DNA of 64,000 nucleotides from Meiothermus rufus DSM 22234 (GTDB taxonomy: Bacteria > Deinococcota > Deinococci > Deinococcales > Thermaceae): positions 17,986-81,985 of the forward strand of contig NZ_AUHY01000003.1 of the NCBI RefSeq assembly GCF_000423425.1, in the 5' to 3' direction. This document shows, in pieces, positions 26,967 through 35,267 of the stretch (the stretch's first letter is position 1; every line of letters starts with the position of its first letter). The notes below the pieces were generated by a model, which did not search any database, was not told the origin of the DNA, and worked only from the letters and a program-made list of their open reading frames with translations. A program made the translations under genes and the position numbers.

Positions 26967-28565
26967 ATGGAATTTTCTGCTTTCACCCTCCGCCCCGAAG
27001 TCGCCCAGGCCATCCAGGCCAAAGGGTTCACCACCCCCACCCCCATTCAGGCTGCGGCCATTCCCCTGGCCTTGGAAGGCAAGGACGTGTTGGGTCAAGC
27101 CCGCACCGGCACCGGTAAGACCCTGGCCTTTGGCATCCCCATCGCCCACCGCCTGGACGCCGCCCGCGAGCGCGGACGGGCACCCAGGGCCTTGGTGCTC
27201 ACCCCTACCCGCGAGCTGGCCTTGCAGGTAGCCAAGGAGCTGGAATGGCTGGCCCCCCACCTAAGCATCACGCCCATCTACGGTGGCACCGGCTATGGCA
27301 AGCAGGCCGAGGCCTTGCGCCGGGGTACCGATGTGGTGGTGGCCACCCCAGGCCGGGCCCTCGACTACCTCGAGCAGGGCGTTCTCCAGCTTTCCAAAGT
27401 CGAAATCGCGGTGCTGGATGAGGCCGACGAAATGCTTTCCATGGGCTTTGAAGAAGCGGTGGAACGGCTGCTTGAGGCTACCCCATCCACCCGCCAGACC
27501 CTTTTGTTCTCAGCGACCCTACCCACCTGGGCCCGCCGTCTTTCTGAGCGCTTCCAGCGGGGGGCCATCCTGATCAATGTGATCAAAGACGAGGCCGTCT
27601 CCTACCAGGAGCTGGCCATCCAGGCCCCCCTTCACAACCGGCTTGCTTTGCTCTCGGACCTGCTCTTCGCCTATGCCCCTGAGCGTAGCATCGTTTTCAC
27701 CAGCACTAAGGCCGAGTGCAACGACCTGGCGGTGGGCCTGGAGAACCGGAGCCACAGCGCTGCCCCCATCCACGGGGACATGGGCCAGATCGACCGCGAG
27801 CGGGTGATGGAGCGCTTCCGCAGCGGGGCCGTGAGCGTGTTGGTGGCCACCGACGTAGCTGCTCGGGGCCTAGACATCCCTGAGGTAGACCTGGTGGTGC
27901 ACTACCGTCTGCCCGATCAAAGCGAGTCGTACCTGCACCGCTCAGGCCGTACCGGGCGGGCTGGGCGCTCGGGCAAGGTGGTCATACTCTACGGCCCACG
28001 GGAAAAGCGTGAGCTCGAGGCCCTCGAGCGCGAGGTCAAGCGTAGCTTCAAACGGGTCAACCCTCCTACCCCCGAGGAGGTGATGGAGGCCCAATGGGCG
28101 GTACTAGCTCGGCGCATTGCCCAGCAATCCGCTGCCGATAAAAAACTCTGGCGCGACCAGGCCGAGCGCCTCATCGCCGAAGGAGGCATCGAGGCCGTTG
28201 CGGGCCTGCTGGCCTTGCTGCTTGGGGGCGCCCCTACCCCTAAGAGCCTGCTTACCGGCGAGGAGAACTGGGTCACCTACAAGCTCTGGGGCTCGCGCTT
28301 GAGCGTCAACCGAGCGGTGGCCGTCTTGAAGGCCGCTGGGGCAAGGGAGGTGGGCCGGATTCGCCTCGAGGGCGAGACCGCGGCCTACGTAGACATCCGT
28401 CCGGAAGAGGCCGGCCAGCTCGACCCCTCGGCCTTGCGCGACCTGCACCTGATGCGGGCCACTGAGGTTCCCCCCGAAGAGCGGCAAGAGCGCCCCTCGC
28501 GCCTAGGCCGCAAAGAACGACGCCCAGAAGGCCCCGGTGAGCGCCGCCGCGTGGTATACCGCTAG
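26967..28565 (+). CDS. hera: DEAD-box RNA helicase, Hera type
   Basis: 532 residues, similar along its length to Hera of Thermus thermophilus as I know that sequence. The first RecA domain has PTPIQ, ARTGTGKT (motif I), PTREL, GGTGYGK, LDEADEML (DEAD) and FSATL. The second has FTSTKAECND, VATDVAARGLD and HRSGRTGRAG. A dimerisation region and a C-terminal RRM-like domain follow from about residue 365, including LLTGEENWVTYKLWG. Hera unwinds structured RNA and binds rRNA fragments and RNase P RNA. The Arg-rich tail suits RNA binding. Confidence 0.93.
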   Translation: MEFSAFTLRPEVAQAIQAKGFTTPTPIQAAAIPLALEGKDVLGQARTGTGKTLAFGIPIAHRLDAARERGRAPRALVLTPTRELALQVAKELEWLAPHLSITPIYGGTGYGKQAEALRRGTDVVVATPGRALDYLEQGVLQLSKVEIAVLDEADEMLSMGFEEAVERLLEATPSTRQTLLFSATLPTWARRLSERFQRGAILINVIKDEAVSYQELAIQAPLHNRLALLSDLLFAYAPERSIVFTSTKAECNDLAVGLENRSHSAAPIHGDMGQIDRERVMERFRSGAVSVLVATDVAARGLDIPEVDLVVHYRLPDQSESYLHRSGRTGRAGRSGKVVILYGPREKRELEALEREVKRSFKRVNPPTPEEVMEAQWAVLARRIAQQSAADKKLWRDQAERLIAEGGIEAVAGLLALLLGGAPTPKSLLTGEENWVTYKLWGSRLSVNRAVAVLKAAGAREVGRIRLEGETAAYVDIRPEEAGQLDPSALRDLHLMRATEVPPEERQERPSRLGRKERRPEGPGERRRVVYR

Positions 28566-28612
28566 GCCTCCCAAACGCTGAAACGGCTAGACCTCAGCCC
28601 ACCGCCTTTGCC

Positions 28613-29548
28613 TCACTCGCCCACCGCTAGGGCCTGGCTGGCCCCTGTGGGTGTGCTAAGGGCACGCCACAACGAGCCCAATAGCTCACGGGTGGCCAGG
28701 TTGAGCGAGCCTTCCGGATGGGTCACCCAGTGCACCCCCAGGGTGAAGCCGGGGTCTTCAATCCAAAGCACCCGCAGGGTTCCCGACTCTATTTCCGGCT
28801 GGACGAAGGAACGGGCCGATATGCCCACCCCCAGTCCGGCTGCCGCTGCAACCTTGACCCCAAACAGGCTACCGCACTCCACCCAGCGCCGGGGCACAAT
28901 GCCGTAGCGCTCGAGGAACTCTTCTAGCCGCAGGCGCAGGCGCGAATTGCGCTGGGGCACTAAAACCGTCATGTTCTCGAGCTGGCCCAAGGCCACCCCC
29001 CCCAGGCTGGCCCAGGGGTGGGACGGTGCCACCACCAACACGGCCTCATCGGTGGTCAGGCGGCGGGCCTGCAACGGCTCGGGCAAAGCCTCGCTTCCCC
29101 CCAGAACCAAAGCCCCATCCAGGTCGCGTTGGTAAACCTGGGCGATGAGCTCCAAGGTGGTACCGTGGGTCAGCTGAAAGGCGCAGTGGCTCTGCTGGGC
29201 CTCGGCCCAGTGCAAAAGCGCCACCTGGTAACGGGGTATCAGGCTCCAGGCCAGGCCCACCTCGAGGCTAGGAACCCGCTGATGCCGCTTCTCTTCAATA
29301 AAGCGGGTGGCCTGGGCTAGGCTGCGGTTCACTGCACAGGCATAGGGCAGCAAGGCCTTACCCGCCTCAGTCAGGGCAATCCCTTGCGGGGTACGCTTGT
29401 ACAGGGGCTGGCGCACGGCATCCTCGAGGGCCTTCAGGGTTTTGCTAACGGCGGGCTGGCTCAAATGCAGCACCTCGGCGGCACGGCTCAGGCTGCGCAG
29501 CTCAGCCACCACGCAAAAGACCACCAAATATCGCGGATTGAGCCGCAT
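28613..29548 (-). CDS. LysR-family transcriptional regulator
   Basis: 311 residues. The N-terminal winged helix is typical (NPRYLVVFCVVAELRSLSRA, then LHLSQPAVSKTLKALED), followed by a periplasmic-binding-like effector domain. It is transcribed away from the persulfide dioxygenase gene across a 174-base gap, the usual arrangement for a LysR protein controlling its neighbour, so a sulfur-related inducer is plausible. A TATAAT box (29564-29569, minus strand) lies 15 bases before the ATG, with a weak -35. Confidence 0.9.
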   Translation of the reverse strand: MRLNPRYLVVFCVVAELRSLSRAAEVLHLSQPAVSKTLKALEDAVRQPLYKRTPQGIALTEAGKALLPYACAVNRSLAQATRFIEEKRHQRVPSLEVGLAWSLIPRYQVALLHWAEAQQSHCAFQLTHGTTLELIAQVYQRDLDGALVLGGSEALPEPLQARRLTTDEAVLVVAPSHPWASLGGVALGQLENMTVLVPQRNSRLRLRLEEFLERYGIVPRRWVECGSLFGVKVAAAAGLGVGISARSFVQPEIESGTLRVLWIEDPGFTLGVHWVTHPEGSLNLATRELLGSLWRALSTPTGASQALAVGE

Positions 29549-29655
29549 ATACGCTCGTTTCGGATTATACCCTCACCCTCATACCGCACATAACCAAGGG
29601 CTACTTGCACAAGCGCTGGCCTTGGTCAATCCTGAGAAGGAGTGCGGGCAGCTTC

Positions 29656-29700
29656 ATATCCCCCCCGGGTATTTGACAAAATACCCCCCAGGGATATATC
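29656..29700 (+). promoter_or_regulatory. Persulfide dioxygenase promoter with paired CsoR/CstR-like operators
   Basis: TTGACA (29673-29678), 16 bases, TATATC (29695-29700). Two copies of ATACCC-N4-GGGATAT occur in opposite orientation: 29656-29672 (bottom strand) and 29681-29697 (top strand). Between them a perfect 8-base inverted repeat (29667-29674 with 29679-29686) overlaps the -35. TACCC/GGGTA-type dyads are known binding sites of CsoR/CstR-family repressors. A repressor here would block RNA polymerase. Confidence 0.65.
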
Positions 29701-29722
29701 CTCAAGGCCAGGAGGTCTGCGA

Positions 29723-31165
29723 ATGCTGTTCAAGCAAATCTACGAGGAAGGTCTAGCCCAAGCCAGCTACTTTATCGGCTGCCAGTCGCAGGGCACGGCC
29801 ATCGTGATCGACCCCCGGCGGGATATTCAGGTCTATCTGGACGAGGCTCGCAAAAACGGGATGAGAATCGTGGCCGTGAGCGAGACCCACATCCACGCCG
29901 ATTACCTCTCGGGGGCCCGCGAGCTGGCCAGGGCCACTGGGGCTAAGCTTTACCTTTCGGACGAGGGGGACGAAAACTGGAAGTATAAGGGCCTCGAGGG
30001 CTTCGACTACCAGCTGGTGCGGGACGGCGACCAGATTAAGCTGGGCCACATCACCCTCACCGTGGTGCACACCCCTGGCCACACCCCCGAACACATCAGC
30101 TTTTTGGTGCAGGACGGGGCCGCGGCCAGCGAACCCGGCTTCATCCTGACCGGCGACTTCGTGTTTGTGAGCGACATCGGGCGGCCCGATCTGTTGGAGG
30201 AAGCTGCCGGCATCAAAGGCACCGCCGAGCCGGGCGCCCGACGCATGTTCCAAAGCCTGAAGGAAAAGTTCCTCACCCTGCCCGACTACGTACAGGTCTG
30301 GCCTGGCCACGGAGCCGGCAGCGCCTGTGGCAAGGGATTGGGGGCGGTGGCCAGCACCACCGTGGGCTATGAGCGACGCTTTGCCTGGTGGGCCGACTAC
30401 CTGCGCACGAACGACGAGGAAGGCTTTGTGAAGGCCCTGCTCTTGGGCCAGCCCGAGGCCCCCTACTACTTCGCCCAGATGAAGCGGCTCAACCGCGATG
30501 GAATGCCCATCCTAGGCGACCTGCCCAGGCCTCACCAGTTCACCCCGGCCCAGTTCCGACACAAGCTGGCCGAAGGGGCCATCCTGGTAGACACCCGGGA
30601 TAAACTGGCCTTTGCCGGTGGGCATATCCCTGGGGCCATCAACATCCCGGCAGGCAAAAATTTCTCGACCTGGGCCGGATGGCTTCTCCCCTACGACAAA
30701 GACCTGATTCTGCTGGCCAGTCCGGATAGGCTTGAGGAGCTGGTAGCTCAGCTCATTCGCATTGGCCTGGACCGGGTGGTGGGGTATATCCCCAGCCTCG
30801 AGGGCTATGCCGAAGGCGAACTCGAAATCGTTCCCCAGATCACCGCTGCGGAGGCCAAGGCCCTGTGGGACAAAGGCCAGGCCCACGTCCTGGACGTGCG
30901 CGGAGCCGACGAATACCTGGCCGGGCATATCCCTGGGGCCCAGAACATCCACGCCGGGCGGGTGATGCATAACCTTGACCGCATCCCCAAAGACAAGCCA
31001 GTGGTGGTGCACTGCCTGGGCGGAGACCGCTCCTCTACTGCCATCAGCGCTTTGCTCTCGGCAGGCTTTACCAACCTCATCAACCTGACCGGTGGCATCC
31101 GGGCCTGGCAGCAGGAAGGCTTCCCTCTGGAAAAAGGCCAGCCCCGCGAGGCCGTAGGGGCTTAG
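29723..31165 (+). CDS. Persulfide dioxygenase-rhodanese fusion (CstB-like)
   Basis: 480 residues from the ATG at 29723, which has AGGAGG upstream; a longer frame would cross the promoter. Residues about 1-240 are an ETHE1-type metallo-beta-lactamase fold: ETHIHADYLSGARE, HTPGHTPEHISFLV, LTGDFVFVSDIGRPDL and PGHGAGSACGK. Two rhodanese domains follow. The first has LLASPDR where the active Cys should be and is probably inactive; the second has VVHCLGGDRSS. This order (PDO, pseudo-rhodanese, rhodanese) matches CstB, which oxidises persulfide to sulfite and thiosulfate. It leads a run of rhodanese genes. Confidence 0.92.
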   Translation: MLFKQIYEEGLAQASYFIGCQSQGTAIVIDPRRDIQVYLDEARKNGMRIVAVSETHIHADYLSGARELARATGAKLYLSDEGDENWKYKGLEGFDYQLVRDGDQIKLGHITLTVVHTPGHTPEHISFLVQDGAAASEPGFILTGDFVFVSDIGRPDLLEEAAGIKGTAEPGARRMFQSLKEKFLTLPDYVQVWPGHGAGSACGKGLGAVASTTVGYERRFAWWADYLRTNDEEGFVKALLLGQPEAPYYFAQMKRLNRDGMPILGDLPRPHQFTPAQFRHKLAEGAILVDTRDKLAFAGGHIPGAINIPAGKNFSTWAGWLLPYDKDLILLASPDRLEELVAQLIRIGLDRVVGYIPSLEGYAEGELEIVPQITAAEAKALWDKGQAHVLDVRGADEYLAGHIPGAQNIHAGRVMHNLDRIPKDKPVVVHCLGGDRSSTAISALLSAGFTNLINLTGGIRAWQQEGFPLEKGQPREAVGA

Positions 31166-31174
31166 GTTTCCCTC

Positions 31175-31202
31175 CCCACGGTGGGCTAAGGCTCACCGTG
31201 GG
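31175..31202 (+). terminator. Strong hairpin between the fusion gene and the next rhodanese gene
   Basis: A 12-pair stem with one GU pair (31175-31186 with 31191-31202) and a TAAG loop, followed only by TTCTGG. Without a U-run it is more likely a partial terminator or mRNA stabiliser than a full stop. Confidence 0.5.
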
Positions 31203-31234
31203 TTCTGGACGATGACGCAAACGGCACACAAAAG

Positions 31235-31549
31235 ATGATGCAGGTTAATCTGGACCCCAAAACCGCTTACCAGATCCTAGACCGCTACCAGGTAGTGGAT
31301 GTGCGCGAACCGGAGGAGTGGCAGGAGGGCGTGCTACCCGGTGCCCTAAGGCTGCCGCTCTCTAAGCTGTCCAGCCTGGCCGCGCAGTACCTGAAGCGTG
31401 ACCAGCCAGTGCTGCTCTACTGCCGCAGCGGCAACCGCTCGCAAGAAGCCCGGGAAACCCTAAGGAAGCTCGGCTACCCTCGGGTGGCCCACCTCGAGGG
31501 GGGCCTCAAAGCCTGGCGCGAGGCCGGCATCCCCTGCACCAGCCCTTAA
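31235..31549 (+). CDS. Single-domain rhodanese
   Basis: 104 residues forming one rhodanese domain: VVDVREPEEWQEGVLPGAL, then the active loop YCRSGNRSQEAR with the catalytic Cys, and LEGGLKAWREAGIP at the end. No signal peptide, so it is cytoplasmic. It should carry sulfane sulfur as a protein persulfide, probably to or from the persulfide dioxygenase. Two ATG codons stand in tandem at 31235 and 31238 and no ribosome binding site is clear. The next rhodanese gene follows after nine bases. Confidence 0.9.
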   Translation: MMQVNLDPKTAYQILDRYQVVDVREPEEWQEGVLPGALRLPLSKLSSLAAQYLKRDQPVLLYCRSGNRSQEARETLRKLGYPRVAHLEGGLKAWREAGIPCTSP

Positions 31550-31558
31550 AGGAGAACC

Positions 31559-32221
31559 ATGCTGACCGTACCCTACAAAGACATTACTCCCGAAGAAGCC
31601 CGCAAGCTGCAAAGGCAAAACGTGTTGTTCGTGGATGTGCGCGAGCCAGAGGAGTTCGCCCAGGTGCGCCTCGAGGGGGCCCAGCTGATCCCCTTGTCGG
31701 AGTTTGCCGGGCGCTATCAGGAGCTGCCTAAAAACCAGCCGGTGGTGCTCTACTGCCGTAGCGGTAACCGCAGTGCCCAGGCCGCAGCATGGCTCTCGGC
31801 CAAGGGGTATGCCCATCTGTTCAACTTAGACGGGGGCATCATGGCCTGGTACCAGGCCGGCCTGCCCCTGGACACCCAGCCCCTGGAAGCAACCTACCAA
31901 GACACCGCTTTTACCGAGCTCACCCCCCATGAGGCCCTGCGGTGGATTCAGGAGGGGGCCTATGTGGTGGACGTGCGGGAACCCTACGAGTACGCCATGG
32001 GGCACATCCCCGGCGCCGTCAACATTCCGCTGGGCCGGTTTGTCGGCGAGGTGGGTAACCTACCCAAAGACCGCAAGCTGGTGGTGGTCTGCGCCTCGGG
32101 AGGCCGTTCTTCGCAGGCGGCGGAATACCTGGTAGGGCACGGCTTCACCAAGGAGCAGGTGGGCAACCTCGAGGGCGGCACCTACGGCTGGATGAGCGCG
32201 GGGCTCGAGGTGGCGCGTTGA
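31559..32221 (+). CDS. Tandem two-domain rhodanese
   Basis: 220 residues with two complete rhodanese domains. The first has FVDVREPEEFAQVRL and YCRSGNRSAQAA; the second has VVDVREPYEYAMGHIPGAVN and VCASGGRSSQAA. Both keep the active Cys, so unlike the fusion protein upstream both halves could carry sulfur. AAAGGAG precedes the ATG, and the stop overlaps the next ATG (TGATG). It is cytoplasmic and part of the rhodanese series. Confidence 0.9.
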   Translation: MLTVPYKDITPEEARKLQRQNVLFVDVREPEEFAQVRLEGAQLIPLSEFAGRYQELPKNQPVVLYCRSGNRSAQAAAWLSAKGYAHLFNLDGGIMAWYQAGLPLDTQPLEATYQDTAFTELTPHEALRWIQEGAYVVDVREPYEYAMGHIPGAVNIPLGRFVGEVGNLPKDRKLVVVCASGGRSSQAAEYLVGHGFTKEQVGNLEGGTYGWMSAGLEVAR

Positions 32222-32550
32222 TGGGCTGGCTCAAAAATCTGCTGGGCGGTGGGGCGGCAGTGGGCCGCCTCAGCCCTGCAGAGGCCTACGAGAAAGCCAA
32301 GGCTGGCGCCATCCTTCTGGATGTGCGCACCCCTCTGGAACGCCAGGAGGGCAAAATCCCCGGCTCTTTGCCGCTACCCCTGGATAGGCTGGCTTCGGAG
32401 TGGGAAAAACTCCCCAGGAACGAAGAAATTATCTGTCAGTGCCGCAGCGGCAGCCGCAGTGCCCGCGCGGCGCGTTTTCTAGCCAGCAAGGTCTACAATC
32501 TGGTGGGCGGAATTGAATCCTGGAAGCAGCAAAAACTCCCGGTGAAGTGA
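32221..32550 (+). CDS. Single-domain rhodanese with hydrophobic N-terminal extension
   Basis: 109 residues. MGWLKNLLGGGAAVGRL precedes the rhodanese domain, which has LLDVRTPLERQEGKIPGS and the loop CQCRSGSRSARAA; two Cys lie near the active site. The N-terminal stretch could be a weak membrane contact. The ATG at 32221 shares a base with the previous stop, and the gene's own stop overlaps the next ATG in the same way, so this group of genes is translationally coupled. Confidence 0.85.
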   Translation: MGWLKNLLGGGAAVGRLSPAEAYEKAKAGAILLDVRTPLERQEGKIPGSLPLPLDRLASEWEKLPRNEEIICQCRSGSRSARAARFLASKVYNLVGGIESWKQQKLPVK

Positions 32551-32891
32551 TGCAGGACGTTTTCCCCAACGAGCTATCCCTGTGGCAAAAGCGGGGCGCA
32601 CTGCTCCTGGATGTGCGCTCACCGGTGGAGTATGCCGCTGGGCATATCCCAGGCTCGCGCAACCTGCCCTTAGAACAGCTCCTCGAGCATCTTTCCGAGC
32701 TGAAAAGCCCCATCGTGACCATCTGTGCGACCGGCAGCCGGGCTGGCCTGGCCGCCGAAGTATTGGAATACGAGGGCCTCGAGGTGGGTAAGCTGGTGGG
32801 GGGTATCCAGGGGTATGCCGCCCAGGGATACCGGCTCGAGCGTAGCCATCCCGAACCGCCCTTCCACCCCCAGGAGGCCCCATGCTCCTAG
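32550..32891 (+). CDS. Single-domain rhodanese
   Basis: 113 residues with LLDVRSPVEYAAGHIPGSRN and the loop ICATGSRAGLAAEVLE. The active loop CATGSR keeps the catalytic Cys. The C-terminal tail after residue about 95 (HPEPPFHPQEAPCS) is extra and ends near a Cys. Its end overlaps the exporter gene by ten bases. A role in passing sulfane sulfur toward the step that produces exportable sulfite is an inference from position. Confidence 0.85.
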   Translation: MQDVFPNELSLWQKRGALLLDVRSPVEYAAGHIPGSRNLPLEQLLEHLSELKSPIVTICATGSRAGLAAEVLEYEGLEVGKLVGGIQGYAAQGYRLERSHPEPPFHPQEAPCS

Positions 32892-33646
32892 CCTGGGCAG
32901 GTGCCGTGCTGATTGGGCTGGCCCTGGGCATGCTGGGCTCGGGAGGCTCTATCCTCACGGTGCCCATCCTGGTCTATCTGGTCGGCGAGCCGGATAAACT
33001 GGCCATCGCCGAGTCGCTGGCCATCGTGGGCCTGATCGCCCTTGTGGGAGCCATTCCCTACGCCCTAAAGCGCCAGATCGACTGGGTCAGCGTGCTCTGG
33101 TTCGGGCTTCCCGGCATGGCCGGTACCTACCTAGGGGCTTACCTCTCCCGCTGGGTGCCGGGTGCTTGGCAACTGGGGCTGTTTGCGGTGGTGATGCTCC
33201 TGGCCGCCTACATGATGTTCCGCCCGCAACAAGCCCTGGCCCGGCCACCCAAGCGTGCCCCTTTCAAAATTCTCCTGGAAGGGCTGGCGGTTGGGGTTCT
33301 GACCGGACTGGTAGGGGTGGGCGGAGGGTTTTTGATCGTACCGGCCCTGGTTCTACTGGGCGGGCTGCCCATGCATCTGGCGGTGGGCACCAGCCTGGTG
33401 GTGGTGGCCATGAAATCGGCCAGCGGCTTTTACAAATACCTGCACCTGCTGCCCGAACAGGGCTACACGCTACACTGGAACCTCATCGGGCTCTTTGCCG
33501 CTTTGGGCATTGTGGGTAGCTTGTTTGGGGGCCGTATCGCTGCCTCCATCCCCCAGCTAACCCTAAGGCGCGGCTTTGCCGGGTTTTTGCTTCTGATGGG
33601 CGTTTTTATCCTCTGGCAAAGCCTGCCCAGGGTTTTGCACGGCTAG
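32882..33646 (+). CDS. TauE/SafE-family sulfite or sulfonate exporter
   Basis: 254 residues with about seven or eight membrane spans and the two family repeats: LALGMLGSGGSILTVPILVY near the start and TGLVGVGGGFLIVPALVLLG in the second half. TauE/SafE proteins move sulfite, sulfonates or other sulfur anions. Next to a CstB-like enzyme the likely job is removing sulfite made from persulfide. GGAGG lies within the preceding gene. Confidence 0.88.
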   Translation: MLLAWAGAVLIGLALGMLGSGGSILTVPILVYLVGEPDKLAIAESLAIVGLIALVGAIPYALKRQIDWVSVLWFGLPGMAGTYLGAYLSRWVPGAWQLGLFAVVMLLAAYMMFRPQQALARPPKRAPFKILLEGLAVGVLTGLVGVGGGFLIVPALVLLGGLPMHLAVGTSLVVVAMKSASGFYKYLHLLPEQGYTLHWNLIGLFAALGIVGSLFGGRIAASIPQLTLRRGFAGFLLLMGVFILWQSLPRVLHG

Positions 33647-33784
33647 ACCAGCCCACCTCGATCAGACCAATTGCAGACCCTTTTTCCGAGGCGTCGCCTT
33701 GAAAAAATCTCCGTTACGAGCATAACGCTTTTCTAAAGGGCTCCTTCCACACATCTTTGATAACTTCCTAATAACACTCAAATT

Positions 33785-34237
33785 ATGAATCTATTTGACT
33801 GGCTTCGTAACTGGAACCGCAAAACCCCCTCCGAAACACCCCAGCTAGAAGAATCCGAGCAGCATTTCATGGGCCTCGACATCCAGGCAGTCATCAACGC
33901 CCATCTGGCCTGGCGCAAACGGCTCGAGGATCAGATTCTGGGCCAGTCCCAAGAAGAGCTGGACATCGGGGTCATCATGCAGGATAACCAGTGCGTGCTG
34001 GGCCAGTGGCTCTACGGTCAGGCCGCCCACAGCACCCTTTCGCTCCACCCGGAGTTTGCCCGGCTACGCGAGGCCCACCGGCGCTTTCACCTTTACGCTG
34101 CACGGGTGGTTCAGACCCTACGGATGCGCGGCGTGGCCGCTGCCCAGGCCATGCTGGAAAGCGAGTTCGACCGGCTGTCCAAAGACATCGTTTTCCTCCT
34201 GGCCAGCCTCATCCACAAGGAGCGCACGCTACACTGA
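33785..34237 (+). CDS. Stand-alone CZB (chemoreceptor zinc-binding) domain protein
   Basis: 150 residues. After a short charged N-terminus the CZB signature is complete: AVINAHLAWRKRLEDQI (His), then CVLGQWLYG (Cys in the CxxGxW-type motif), then LREAHRRFHLYA (two His). These ligands bind zinc, and the zinc-thiolate responds to oxidants such as hypochlorite in known CZB proteins. Usually the domain is attached to chemoreceptors or GGDEF enzymes; here it is alone, in a sulfur locus, after a 138-base gap. Sensing of reactive sulfur or oxidants is a guess. Confidence 0.75.
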   Translation: MNLFDWLRNWNRKTPSETPQLEESEQHFMGLDIQAVINAHLAWRKRLEDQILGQSQEELDIGVIMQDNQCVLGQWLYGQAAHSTLSLHPEFARLREAHRRFHLYAARVVQTLRMRGVAAAQAMLESEFDRLSKDIVFLLASLIHKERTLH

Positions 34238-34413
34238 CCGTCCTTATGCTGGATTCAAAAGGACAAACATTCAAACCAAGTACGTTCAGAGGCTGGGTTG
34301 CGCCGCTCACGGCACAATCTGAATCCTAGAAGACACCCCTCCCTTCGGTCGGTTGTCGCTGCATAACGTCCTGGCGCAGCATGGGAGAGGCTGAACCACA
34401 GCTCAGCGACAAA

Positions 34414-34497
34414 CTACGAAACACCCCCCAACACGGTACGGGCAATCCGTTCGGTGTGCTGCCGGATGGTTGCTCGGTTTTTGGACGGGGCTCCACG
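34414..34497 (-). mobile_element. Remnant of a transposase C-terminus
   Basis: Reading the minus strand from just after the stop of the thioredoxin gene, the frame gives KNRATIRQHTERIARTVLGG and then a stop, which reads like the last residues of an IS4/IS5-class transposase. Nothing of the rest remains. About 170 non-coding bases that follow, to the CZB gene, may be the old right end of the element. No intact inverted repeat was found. Confidence 0.45.
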
Positions 34498-34980
34498 CTA
34501 CTCGGGATAACCCGCCAAAGCCAGGTCATCTTTGAGCGACTCCACCTCCACCCTGCCCGCGTATACGTTCACCACCTTACCTTCCCCATCCAAAACAAAG
34601 GTCCAAGGCTGCCCTAGCACCCGGTAACGATTGGCCACCGCCACCGGGGTATCCCCCCCAGGAGCCGCTAGCAGGGGTAGGAAGGCAGGGTGGTTTTTCA
34701 TGTAGTTGAGGACTACTTGGTCGGTGTCGCGGGGCTCGCGGCTGATCACCACAAAGGGCACTTTGTACTCTTGGGCAAGCTGGTGCAGCTTGGGAAACTC
34801 AGCCCGGCAAATCGGGCACCAACTGGCCCAGAAGGTGATCACCACCGGCTTCCCCTTGAAGCTAGCCAGGGTGTACATTTTGCCCGAAGCATCGCGCAGA
34901 CGGAAATCCGGAGCCATCTGGCCTGGCGAAACAGCTAGGGCCACTGCGAAAAAAAGCGGAACTAGCAACCAACGGTGCAT
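34498..34980 (-). CDS. TlpA/ResA-like exported thioredoxin
   Basis: 160 residues. A signal peptide (LLVPLFFAVALAVS) leads into a thioredoxin fold with APDFRLRDASGK and the active site WASWCPICRAEF. The cis-Pro region is RVLGQPWTFVLDGEGKVV. Such proteins reduce periplasmic disulfides, including apocytochrome c thiols, using electrons from CcdA, which is encoded later in the locus. It diverges from the sox operon, and its promoter carries an ATACC/GGTAT dyad like the other sulfur promoters. Confidence 0.88.
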   Translation of the reverse strand: MHRWLLVPLFFAVALAVSPGQMAPDFRLRDASGKMYTLASFKGKPVVITFWASWCPICRAEFPKLHQLAQEYKVPFVVISREPRDTDQVVLNYMKNHPAFLPLLAAPGGDTPVAVANRYRVLGQPWTFVLDGEGKVVNVYAGRVEVESLKDDLALAGYPE

Positions 34981-34997
34981 ATTTCCTCCCAGTGCGC

Positions 34998-35026
34998 TCT
35001 ATACCTGCTAAGGGTATCAACGTTAA
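34998..35026 (-). promoter_or_regulatory. Promoter of the TlpA-like gene with ATACC/GGTAT dyad
   Basis: On the minus strand: TTAACG (35021-35026), 17 bases, TATAGA (34998-35003). ATACC and GGTAT arms (35001-35005 and 35013-35017) overlap the spacer and the -10. It is a weaker match to the dyads at the other three sulfur promoters because one arm lacks GGG. Confidence 0.4.
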
Positions 35027-35091
35027 TAAAGCATTGAAAAGCATATCCTACAAAAGCACCAGGAGTTGCGTTACATATACTTCGGGAAAAC

Positions 35092-35123
35092 CTTACTATT
35101 CGGCATACTTACTATTCGGCATA
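35092..35123. repeat. Two perfect tandem copies of a 16-base repeat
   Basis: CTTACTATTCGGCATA occurs twice end to end (35092-35107 and 35108-35123). The second copy runs on into TAGTA, giving a TACTA/TAGTA dyad. It may be an activator binding site upstream of the sox promoter or a simple duplication. Confidence 0.6.
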
Positions 35124-35148
35124 GTAGATCATAAAGGAGAAACCTGGA

Positions 35149-35175
35149 ATATACCTAAAGAAATGTAGGGTATAT
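35149..35175. promoter_or_regulatory. ATATACC/GGTATAT inverted repeat upstream of the sox promoter
   Basis: Seven-base perfect arms (35149-35155 and 35169-35175) with a 13-base spacer, about 95 bases before the sox -35. The wide spacer differs from the compact operators in the core promoters. Confidence 0.3.
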
Positions 35176-35267
35176 CCAAATGAAATAACCTCAACCACAG
35201 TAGCCTGAAAGGCCTACACTAGGCTGACGCCTGCGGCCTGCTTCTAGCTGGAAACCCCAAAGCCTTA

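Noticed and set aside
35092..35123. CRISPR array
   Set aside because: The two repeat copies are directly adjacent with no spacer, and there are only two.
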